Source of the DNA: Cyanobacteriota bacterium
GTDB taxonomy: Bacteria; Cyanobacteriota; Cyanobacteriia; Phormidesmidales; Phormidesmidaceae
Length of the DNA stretch: 7,801 nucleotides
Direction: 5' to 3'
NCBI GenBank assembly: GCA_027483425.1
Contig: JAIXUR010000380.1
Location: 1-7,801 of the forward strand
Positions 1 through 5,608 of the stretch are shown here, piece after piece. Position numbers and translations under genes: made by a program. The notes under the pieces are model-generated. The model had not been told where the DNA came from, ran no database searches, and was given only the letters and a program-made list of their open reading frames with translations. How positions within the stretch are numbered: the stretch's first letter is position 1; every line of letters starts with the position of its first letter.

Positions 1-101
1 AATTTTGGATGTTGGCGGGTAGGGTGCATCCGCGAAGCGATGCACCACAGGGGAATTTTGGATGTTGGCGGGTAGGGTGCATCCGCGAAGCGATGCACCA
101 C
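1..101. repeat. Tandem 48-bp repeat, two copies, each with an internal hairpin
   Basis: Two identical 48-bp copies lie at 1-48 and 54-101, separated by AGGGG, giving a 53-bp period. Each copy holds an inverted repeat, GGTGCATC (23-30) against GATGCACC (39-46), repeated 53 bases on. The apex contains GCGAAGC, a sequence known for forming an exceptionally stable DNA mini-hairpin with a GAA loop. The left edge may cut further copies. It belongs to the general class of short dispersed palindromic repeats common in cyanobacteria. No coding role is visible. Confidence 0.9.
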
Positions 102-143
102 TAGCGCAACTTGGATCAGCGAGTCTTAAAGGTCAAAGGGTAG

Positions 144-160
144 GGTGGGCACCGCCCACC
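144..160. repeat. Short palindromic repeat of the TAGGGTGGGC type
   Basis: GGTGGGC (144-150) pairs with GCCCACC (154-160) around an ACC loop, preceded by TAG. Outside it, CTTAAAGGT (125-133) and ACCTTAAG (165-172) form a second, imperfect inverted pair, so the whole stretch 125-172 could fold as a longer interrupted hairpin. It resembles the hairpins at 245-261 and 1244-1264. Its function is unknown. Confidence 0.75.
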
Positions 161-244
161 ACAAACCTTAAGCAGAATCACAGGCTGAGAACAACGCATC
201 CCAGGAAGTAGTAGAACATCCTCCTCCGATAAGCGTAGGGAGAA

Positions 245-264
245 GGTGGGCCGTGCCCACCCTA
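245..264 (-). repeat. Palindromic repeat abutting the nrtB stop codon
   Basis: GGTGGGC (245-251) pairs with GCCCACC (255-261) around a 3-nt loop. On the minus strand the element reads TAGGGTGGGCACGGCCCACC, so the TAG of the repeat motif is itself the stop codon of nrtB. The hairpin would form at once after the stop in the nrtB mRNA and could protect the 3' end or act as a weak terminator. No U-run follows, so an ordinary intrinsic terminator is not supported. Confidence 0.75.
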
Positions 265-1107
265 TTGCTTCTGTTCTTCGGGCAGTACCAGGGTGCCAAC
301 GAACACAATCAGGCGATCGAGCAGCAGCCCCACCAGGCCCACATAAACAATGGCGATAATAATGTCGCTAATCCGAGAGCTGTTCCAGGCATCCCAGATA
401 AAGAAGCCAATGCCCACCCCGCCGATCAACATCTCCGCCGCCACAATCGCCAGCCACGACAGGCCGATGCCAATCCGCAAGCCGGTAAAAATGTAGGGTG
501 CCGTGGCCGGCAGCAACACCTTAAAGAAGTATTTGAACCTAGACAGCTTCAGCACTCGGGCCACGTTGTTGTAGTCCTGGGGAATTTGCCGCACCCCCTC
601 GGTGGTATTGATAATAATCGGCCAGATCGCCGTAATGAAGATCACGAAGATGGCCGAGGGGTTGGCCTGCTGAAACGCCGCCAGGGAAATCGGCAGCCAG
701 GCCAGGGGCGGCACCGTGCGCAGGATCTGAAAGAGGGGATCGAGGGCGCTATACATCAAGGGACTCGTGCCGACCAAAATCCCCAGGGCCACCCCCACAA
801 TCGCCGACAGGGTAAAGCCCAGGGCCACCCGTTGCAGACTGCTCCACACCTGCCAAAACAGCCCCTTATCGGTGCCGCCGTAGTTAAAGAAGGGGTTGAT
901 AATCAGTTCCCAGGTGTCTTGCACCGTGCGCACCGGGGTGGGCAGGTTGGCATCTGGCCCCATGGTCAACACCTGCCAGATGGCCAGGAAAATCAGCAGG
1001 GCTACCGCTGGCGGAATCAGCCCTTTCAGCCAGTCCAACGCAGCATTGGCGAACCGTTGGGTGTTAAAGCGCGATCGCGCCGGGCGAATATCGAGGGGTG
1101 CCGTCAT
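262..1107 (-). CDS. nrtB: Nitrate ABC transporter permease NrtB
   Basis: A 281-residue inner-membrane permease of the nitrate/nitrite/bicarbonate (NrtB/CmpB) branch of the ABC importer superfamily. It forms the channel that takes nitrate from the NrtA binding protein and moves it into the cytoplasm, driven by the NrtC/NrtD ATPases. Hydrophobic segments are visible near residues 31-50, 92-115, 122-145, 150-168, 205-228 and 247-272. The cytoplasmic EAA-type loop that contacts the ATPases lies at about 169-209 and contains the expected LLP near 198-200. Length is normal for the family. The ATG start is preceded by GGAG about 11 bases upstream. It lies 166 bp downstream of nrtA on the same strand, and that pairing favours NrtB over the bicarbonate permease CmpB. 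Its TAG stop is part of a dispersed palindromic repeat. The usual downstream partners nrtC and nrtD do not start before the window edge. Confidence 0.92.
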   Translation of the reverse strand: MTAPLDIRPARSRFNTQRFANAALDWLKGLIPPAVALLIFLAIWQVLTMGPDANLPTPVRTVQDTWELIINPFFNYGGTDKGLFWQVWSSLQRVALGFTLSAIVGVALGILVGTSPLMYSALDPLFQILRTVPPLAWLPISLAAFQQANPSAIFVIFITAIWPIIINTTEGVRQIPQDYNNVARVLKLSRFKYFFKVLLPATAPYIFTGLRIGIGLSWLAIVAAEMLIGGVGIGFFIWDAWNSSRISDIIIAIVYVGLVGLLLDRLIVFVGTLVLPEEQKQ

Positions 1108-1206
1108 TGCAGGGATATCTCCAGGGCTGGGGCGAAGGAACGAGCGGGCCGGTCAAACAGGGAACAGGTTTTACAGAGAAGGCTTTTGGGGCTCCCTGCT
1201 CTCTCT

Positions 1207-1251
1207 GGAAAAGAGGGGGAGAGGAGGAGCGGGGCAAGGGGAAAGGGTGGG
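1207..1251 (+). other. Purine-rich tract with predicted G-quadruplex in the nrtA-nrtB gap
   Basis: Positions 1207-1247 are purine except for C at 1230 and 1235. Within 1231-1251 four G-runs (1231-1234, 1238-1241, 1245-1247, 1249-1251) are split by loops of 3, 3 and 1 nt, a canonical G-quadruplex pattern. The G-rich strand is the template strand for nrtAB, and the mRNA would be C-rich. The last two G-runs overlap the left arm of the palindrome at 1244-1264, so the two structures would compete. Whether it folds or affects the nrtA:nrtB expression ratio is inference. Confidence 0.6.
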
Positions 1252-1264
1252 CAGTGCCCACCCT
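1244..1264. repeat. Palindromic repeat just after nrtA
   Basis: AGGGTGGGC (1244-1252) pairs perfectly with GCCCACCCT (1256-1264) around an AGT loop. It is the same repeat type as at 144-160 and 245-264, and starts 9 bases after the nrtA stop codon on the transcribed strand. A stable hairpin between a highly expressed binding-protein gene and its permease gene is a common way to protect the upstream message and lower downstream expression. That role is inferred here. No U-run follows. Confidence 0.8.
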
Positions 1265-1273
1265 ACGGGAAGC

Positions 1274-2584
1274 CTAAATCCGCTTGATCTTTAGGCTGTC
1301 GAGGTAGGCCTGGGGATTTTCGGGGTCGAAGGTAATGCCGTCAAAGAAGGTCTCGACGCCGCGAGAGGTGCTCTTGGGGATCATCGCCTCCTGGCCCAGG
1401 GCGGTGGCCGCCTCGCGCCAGATGTCTTCACGGTTGACCGCTTCGACCCAAGCATTGACGTCGGTATCGGCGGGCAGCTTACCCCAGCGAATGTTCTCCA
1501 CCAGGAACCACTGGTCGTGGCTCTTAAAGGGGTAGGAGGCCGAGTCTTCCCAATACTTTTGCTTCAGGTCAGGCAGCTCTTCGACCCGACCGGTGCCAAA
1601 GTCAAACTTGCCCATGGAGCGATCGATAATGTCCGCAAAGGGCACGTTAAACCAGGCGCGCTCCGAGAGAATATTACACATTTCTTCTTTGTTTTCGTCT
1701 TTGCTGCACCACATAGCGCCTTCTAGTACGCCCATCAGCAGGGCCTTAGCGGCCTTGGGGTTAGCATCGACCCAGTCAGCCCGCATGCCCAGGGCCTTTT
1801 CAGGGTGGTCTTTCCACAGTTCCCCCGTGGTCAGGGCCGTGTAGCCAATTTTCTGGTTCACCGTTTGCAGGGGCCAGGGTTCACCCACGCAGAAGGTATC
1901 CATGTTGCCCACTTTGACGTTGGCCACCATCTGGGGCGGCGGCACCACAATGGTCGAAATCTCCTGGTCGGGGTCAATGCCGCCAGCCGCTAGCCAGTAG
2001 CGCATCCACATATCGTGGGTACCACCGGGGAAGGTCACCGCCGCCTTCAGCTCTTTGCCCTCGGCCTTGCGCTTGGCAAAGACCTCCTTCAGCGGTGCGC
2101 TGTCGGTGGTGACCTTCAAGTCGAGGTAGTCGTTAGAGAGCGAAATGCCTTGGCCGTTGGTGTTAAGGCGGGACAAGATGTACATCGGCACCTTTTTGCC
2201 GTCGGTGACAATGCCGTTGGAGATCAGGTAGGGCATGGGGGTGAGAATGTGCGCCCCATCGATGCCGCCGCCGCCGGAACCCAGCACCAGGTTGTCGCGG
2301 GTGGTGCCCCAGGAGGCCTGCTTTTCCACCGACACGTCGGTCATGCCGTACTTATCGAAGAACCCCTTGACCTTAGCGATGATCAGCGGGGCCGAGTCAG
2401 TCAGGGCGATAAAGCCTAGCTTGGCGGTGGGGGTTTCCGGCGGATCGGTGGAGGCATCGGTGGGCACCTCTGCCGGGGCCGACGCCTGGTTCGACCCACC
2501 CTGACTACAGGCATGGAGTAGCACAGTACCGGCAGCCGCGGTGCCAGCGGTCATCAAAAATCTACGGCGATTTAGTCGAGTCAT
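1274..2584 (-). CDS. nrtA: Nitrate-binding lipoprotein NrtA
   Basis: A 436-residue substrate-binding lipoprotein of the high-affinity nitrate/nitrite ABC importer, held on the periplasmic face of the inner membrane. The N-terminus has a twin-arginine motif (NRRRFLM, residues 5-11), a hydrophobic stretch and a lipobox LLHAC with Cys26 as the lipidated residue, then a Ser/Pro/Thr-rich linker to about residue 52. The mature domain carries NrtA hallmarks: KLGFIALTD, SWGTTRDN, GTHDMW, FCVGEPWPLQTVNQ and HPEKALGMRADW. The residues I recall as the nitrate ligands in the Synechocystis NrtA structure (Trp102, Gln155, His196, Gly240, Lys269) match Trp92, Gln145, His190, Gly234 and Lys263. EPWPLQTVNQ favours nitrate over the bicarbonate paralogue CmpA. 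The ATG has GGAG 10 bases upstream. nrtB follows on the same strand. nirA, often found upstream, is not adjacent here. Confidence 0.94.
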   Translation of the reverse strand: MTRLNRRRFLMTAGTAAAGTVLLHACSQGGSNQASAPAEVPTDASTDPPETPTAKLGFIALTDSAPLIIAKVKGFFDKYGMTDVSVEKQASWGTTRDNLVLGSGGGGIDGAHILTPMPYLISNGIVTDGKKVPMYILSRLNTNGQGISLSNDYLDLKVTTDSAPLKEVFAKRKAEGKELKAAVTFPGGTHDMWMRYWLAAGGIDPDQEISTIVVPPPQMVANVKVGNMDTFCVGEPWPLQTVNQKIGYTALTTGELWKDHPEKALGMRADWVDANPKAAKALLMGVLEGAMWCSKDENKEEMCNILSERAWFNVPFADIIDRSMGKFDFGTGRVEELPDLKQKYWEDSASYPFKSHDQWFLVENIRWGKLPADTDVNAWVEAVNREDIWREAATALGQEAMIPKSTSRGVETFFDGITFDPENPQAYLDSLKIKRI

Positions 2585-2594
2585 GGTGCACTCA

Positions 2595-2598
2595 CTCC
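2595..2598 (-). promoter_or_regulatory. Ribosome binding site of nrtA
   Basis: GGAG on the minus strand with a 10-base spacer to the ATG at 2584. It supports this start, which is also the only one that keeps the complete Tat/lipoprotein signal. Confidence 0.5.
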
Positions 2599-2732
2599 AA
2601 TATTTACGTAATGCGAGAACAAACGGAAAAATTAACTGAAATACAGGCCGATTATTGCCATGTCCTTAGCACTAGAGTCCTCGATCTCACCCAGATTTTT
2701 ACCCTGCCTAGGCTAGAGCCCGACTTTCCCTA

Positions 2733-2748
2733 GAGTCAAAGTTGACTC
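2733..2748. promoter_or_regulatory. Perfect inverted repeat, candidate operator upstream of nrtA
   Basis: GAGTCAA (2733-2739) and TTGACTC (2742-2748) form a perfect 7+7 inverted repeat with a 2-bp spacer, about 150 bp upstream of the nrtA start. The short spacer suits a dimeric DNA-binding protein better than an RNA hairpin. It does not match the NtcA consensus GTA-N8-TAC. On the minus strand the inner TTGACT could also serve as a -35 box, though the hexamer 17 bases on is a poor -10. The protein that might bind is unknown. Confidence 0.4.
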
Positions 2749-2823
2749 CGATAAATTGTGGCAGCGCTAGTGGAACAGACCCTATCAGGTGTCTACATAG
2801 GTAGAGTTTGGGATTACTTTTGC

Positions 2824-2907
2824 CCTTATACCAAATCCGAGTCATACAACCCCGATTCGAAACCGATACCTCGTTGGGAGAATTGCAGTGCAATGCCCCT
2901 ACAAATC
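2824..2907 (+). repeat. MITE-like dispersed repeat, copy 1
   Basis: Positions 2824-2857 match 7733-7766 at 33 of 34 bases (C at 2847 against T at 7756). Further on, GCCCCTACA (2895-2903) is the reverse complement of TGTAGGGGC at 7782-7790. This suggests a family with a conserved outer segment and an inner GTAGGGGC hairpin, of which this copy keeps one arm. There is no room for a transposase, so it would be a non-autonomous element. The right boundary is uncertain. Confidence 0.7.
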
Positions 2908-3191
2908 AAGCCTGAGTTAATATGCAAATTTCTAAGCCAACTAAACTCTGTAAAAAACAATGTCCAGACTTAATAAAATTGCCACCCCAAGGTAGATCTC
3001 GGACTAAGGTACCCGGTCAAAAACGACATTTCTTCAGCTTTGTATTCAGGCATTTGAAGTTAAGTTATTCAAACTTCGCGGCATGTTTTGTATTTTTGGT
3101 CACTCTTTGCCAGGGGCCATCCTTTTCTCGCATGACCAACATGTAGGTTCTGCATAATCGGCGCTGTTTAGGGCCCTGGTCGGGCCTGCCC

Positions 3192-4154
3192 TCAACCCCA
3201 ATCGATGCCGTTGTTCGGGGAGGGGGGCAAGTAGCTCGGTGCACCGGGCTCGAGGTAGGCATCCTGGGAGGTGCGGGTGGGCTCGACCCAGACCTGGGTG
3301 CGCAGGGGGCCGTAGCGCTGGCGCAGCAGGGCGTCGATCTGTTCGCCGATCGCCTCCGCCGACTCGACAAACTCGGGGTGCAGCACCAGGTGCAGCTCGA
3401 TCCACACCTGGCGGCCCACCATGCCCCGCGAGCGAATGCGGGTACAGCGGGTCACGCCTTCGACTTGGGTGGCGAGGTGCGAAATGGCCTCGGGGGCGAT
3501 CGCCGTCGGGCGGAGCAGCATCGGCAACTGCTCGTTGAGCACCCGCCACAGACTACGGGCCACCAGGGGCAACAGCACCAGGGCAACGGTGGGGTCGAGC
3601 CAGCGCTGATTTTGCCAGATCGCCAGCAGCGCCCCCAGCATTAAAATGCTCAGCCAGGCATCGGCTAAAAAGTGCCGAGTATTCAGCTTCAGGGCCTGGC
3701 TGCTGAGGCCGCGGGCCTGGTAGCTGGCGTAGATGCCCAGGGCCACATTGAGAATCACCATGGCCGCCGTAAACCGCAGCACCTGGGGGTCGATGGTGAC
3801 TGGAAACGGGGTTTCGACCCCCGTCAGCCCGCCGAACACCTGGCGCAGCGCAATCAGCATCAGACTCACGCCCGTAAAGCCCAAAAAAGCGCAGAGCATC
3901 AGGGTGCCCGCCACCTCGGCCCGGCCATGGCCCCAGACCTCACGGCCCATCTGCCGCTGGGGCGAGGTCACCGCGACCAGGCTGAGCACCGTGCTAAAGC
4001 CATCTACCAGGGTGTGCAGCGACTCGGCCAAGAGGGTCAGCGACTGGTTGGCCCACCCCCCAATGGCTTCTACCGCCAGCAGCAGCAGGGTAGCCCACAG
4101 GGTCGTCAGCAACAGGCGATAGCTAATACGGCGTTGGTACTCGCCCTCGTTCAT
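3192..4154 (-). CDS. Cation diffusion facilitator (CDF) family metal efflux protein
   Basis: A 320-residue inner-membrane metal/proton antiporter that exports divalent cations, probably Zn2+. I chose the ATG at 4154; an in-frame TTG two codons earlier is less likely. No clear Shine-Dalgarno sequence is seen. About six hydrophobic helices occupy residues 12-205. The transport site shows as ESLHTLVD in helix 2 (His47, Asp51) and HFLAD in helix 5 (His161, Asp165), an HD-HD set typical of Zn-type CDFs; Mn- and Fe-type members usually differ at the first position. GHGRAE (75-80), the family signature loop, follows helix 2. A cytoplasmic regulatory domain of about 85 residues follows, with a beta-alpha pattern around VWIELHLVLHPEFVES, and then a proline-rich tail of low conservation. 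It is the last gene of a possible three-gene group, 116 bp after the nuclease gene. The metal specificity is inferred. Confidence 0.88.
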   Translation of the reverse strand: MNEGEYQRRISYRLLLTTLWATLLLLAVEAIGGWANQSLTLLAESLHTLVDGFSTVLSLVAVTSPQRQMGREVWGHGRAEVAGTLMLCAFLGFTGVSLMLIALRQVFGGLTGVETPFPVTIDPQVLRFTAAMVILNVALGIYASYQARGLSSQALKLNTRHFLADAWLSILMLGALLAIWQNQRWLDPTVALVLLPLVARSLWRVLNEQLPMLLRPTAIAPEAISHLATQVEGVTRCTRIRSRGMVGRQVWIELHLVLHPEFVESAEAIGEQIDALLRQRYGPLRTQVWVEPTRTSQDAYLEPGAPSYLPPSPNNGIDWG

Positions 4155-4182
4155 CGGCAAACAGGATTCTACTGGGCTAAAG

Positions 4183-4210
4183 GTCTGGATGTCTGGGTCT
4201 GGATGTCTGG
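4183..4210. repeat. Perfect 14-bp tandem duplication in the intergenic gap
   Basis: The unit GTCTGGATGTCTGG occurs twice head to tail (4183-4196, 4197-4210), and each unit has a half-repeat GTCTGG inside. It lies about 30 bp upstream of the CDF start codon. It could be a simple replication-slippage product or alter the leader of the CDF message. No function can be shown. Confidence 0.85.
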
Positions 4211-4270
4211 GCTCAATGGTACTGCAAGGGAGGACGGCGGGGGCGACCTGTCCAGCCTGATTGGCGATCG

Positions 4271-5578
4271 CTAAAGCAGGCGCAGTTGTTGGGCCGTTTC
4301 TTCGAGGGCCAGGCTGTCCACGTCGTCGAGGGCCAGATCGGCGTCATCCAGGGGTAGGTCGTCGGTCTCGTCGGCCATCAGGGCGGTGGCAGCGGCGATC
4401 ATGCCCTCGGCAATATCGCTGAGATCCGGGCGGTTAGCCAGGTAAGCGCCCAGGGCGGTGAGGGGGTCGAGGGTGCTGTCGGTGCCCAGTTCCGGTAGGC
4501 GGCTCCGGTTGGTTGGGGCCTTGAGTTCGGGCTGGAGGGTGTAGCTGTGGGCCTCAGCCAGGGCCGTTTCTAGGGCCGCTTGGTCAATTTGGTCGACCTG
4601 ATCCGGGCGCAGGGTGTACAGGCAGCGCACCACGGCCTCGGCCAGATCGGCCTGGGCAATGGCGTTCTCCAGGCCCGCCTGGGGATCATCGGCCTCGGTG
4701 AGATCGACCTGGATGGTTTTGAAGGGGCGCACCGGCAGGGGGCAAAATTCAGCCTGGGTCTGCCCTCGGCTCACCTGCACCAGCAGGTAGCCCTTGGCTT
4801 CGGCCTCTTCGCTAAAATCGACCCGCTCAATGCTGCCGGGGTAGATCATCAGGGGCTGCTCGCAGAGCACCTGATAGCGGTGAACATGGCCCAGGGCCAC
4901 GTAGTCAAAGCAGGGGCGGGCCAGCATGGCCATGGGGATAGTAAACCCCCGCCCCGCCGACAGAAACCGCTCGGCCCCATAGGTGGCGGTGTCGATCATG
5001 GCGTGGGCCAGGAGAATCGCGGGGATGTCGGGGTTAAGGCGGCGAATTTCGCCCTCTAGGGCCACCCGCAGGCGATCGAGCAGCAGGTCGTTGACCTGGG
5101 CCATGGACAGCCCCTCGGTCTCGGGCCGGGTGAGCAGGGTCGAGCGGGTCAGCCAGGGCAGGGTCACCACTTGAACCGGGCCGCTGCGGGTGTCGATGGG
5201 ATGGGTTTCGAGGCGATCGCCCACCAGCACATCCGGCACGCCCAGGGTTCTGTAGATCGACAGGCTGGCCCCGCCCAGGCCCTGGGCATGCTGGTCGTGG
5301 TTGCCCACCAGCAGCACCGTCGGAATGCCCGCCGCCGACAGCCGACAAAACTGGCTGGCCAGGGCCTGCTGCACCAGGGGGGGCGGGGTGGCATCGGGGA
5401 AGGCATCGCCGCCAAATAGCACCAGATCCACCGGCTCGGCCAGGGCGCGATCGATGCAGCGGGTCAGGGCGGCGATGAAATCTTCGAGGCGGGTGTTGAG
5501 GCCGGTTTCGGGGTTGAGTCGACCATGGACAAACCCGCTGCCCATGTGGATGTCGGAGAGGTGGAGGAGGGTGATCAT
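4271..5578 (-). CDS. sbcD: SbcD/Mre11-type metallophosphoesterase, DNA exonuclease subunit
   Basis: A 435-residue calcineurin-like phosphoesterase of the SbcD/Mre11 family. Such proteins pair with the SMC-like ATPase SbcC to resect and cleave hairpin or blocked DNA ends in the cytoplasm. All metal-site motifs are visible in order: DIH (Asp9, His11), GGD (Asp58), GNHD (Asn93, His94), LLAH (His192) and GHVH (His221, His223), followed by YPGS (246-249), which is usual in SbcD. The catalytic part ends near residue 270. The rest, to 435, is a helical or capping region and ends in a strongly acidic stretch (about 403-427, rich in DD pairs), which is unusual and probably flexible. The ATG start has no obvious Shine-Dalgarno sequence. 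It begins 30 bp after the protease gene, so the two are probably co-transcribed. No sbcC is present in the window, and SbcC is normally the partner. Another phosphoesterase role cannot be ruled out. Confidence 0.82.
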   Translation of the reverse strand: MITLLHLSDIHMGSGFVHGRLNPETGLNTRLEDFIAALTRCIDRALAEPVDLVLFGGDAFPDATPPPLVQQALASQFCRLSAAGIPTVLLVGNHDQHAQGLGGASLSIYRTLGVPDVLVGDRLETHPIDTRSGPVQVVTLPWLTRSTLLTRPETEGLSMAQVNDLLLDRLRVALEGEIRRLNPDIPAILLAHAMIDTATYGAERFLSAGRGFTIPMAMLARPCFDYVALGHVHRYQVLCEQPLMIYPGSIERVDFSEEAEAKGYLLVQVSRGQTQAEFCPLPVRPFKTIQVDLTEADDPQAGLENAIAQADLAEAVVRCLYTLRPDQVDQIDQAALETALAEAHSYTLQPELKAPTNRSRLPELGTDSTLDPLTALGAYLANRPDLSDIAEGMIAAATALMADETDDLPLDDADLALDDVDSLALEETAQQLRLL

Positions 5579-5608
5579 GGGGTTATGGTAGCGGCTGGGG
5601 GGAAAAGC

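Larger units (their letters stand above)
2585..3191. other. 607-bp non-coding region upstream of nrtA
   Basis: The start of nrtA and the end of the cation-efflux gene bound this block. Its bases are visibly less GC-rich than the flanking genes, and short reading frames in it show no protein-like pattern. It holds the nrtA upstream region, a cluster of CTAG motifs (2672-2770), an inverted repeat at 2733-2748, a small inverted repeat TCTAC-ATAG-GTAGA (2792-2805), and a dispersed repeat from 2824. From about 2910 to 3170 I see no structure I can name. Near the end of the efflux gene, GGCCC (3172-3176) and GGGCC (3182-3186) can pair but no U-run follows, so it is a poor terminator candidate. Confidence 0.7.

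Noticed and set aside
1..261. CRISPR array
   Set aside because: Only two tandem units with a 5-bp gap and no spacer-length unique sequences.
253..1287. A 344-codon open frame on the plus strand
   Set aside because: It is antisense to nrtB, full of Gln/His/Arg/Gly, lacks domain-like patterns, and arises from high GC in the true gene's third positions.
2792..2805. TCTAC-ATAG-GTAGA inverted repeat as an NtcA-like site
   Set aside because: The half-sites are in the opposite order to GTA-N8-TAC and the spacing is wrong; a short repeat of this size can occur by chance.
2708..2893. A 61-codon minus-strand frame in the nrtA upstream region
   Set aside because: It spans the dispersed repeat and the inverted repeat, and its translation has no protein-like pattern or ribosome binding site.
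3172..3186. GGCCC/GGGCC inverted pair as terminator of the CDF gene
   Set aside because: The stem is only 5 bp and no U-run follows on the transcribed strand.
3672..4274. A 200-codon plus-strand frame opposite the CDF gene
   Set aside because: Low-complexity Gln/His-rich translation; the minus-strand frame has full CDF motifs.
4580..5059. A 159-codon plus-strand frame opposite sbcD
   Set aside because: Shadow of the SbcD frame; no recognisable protein features.
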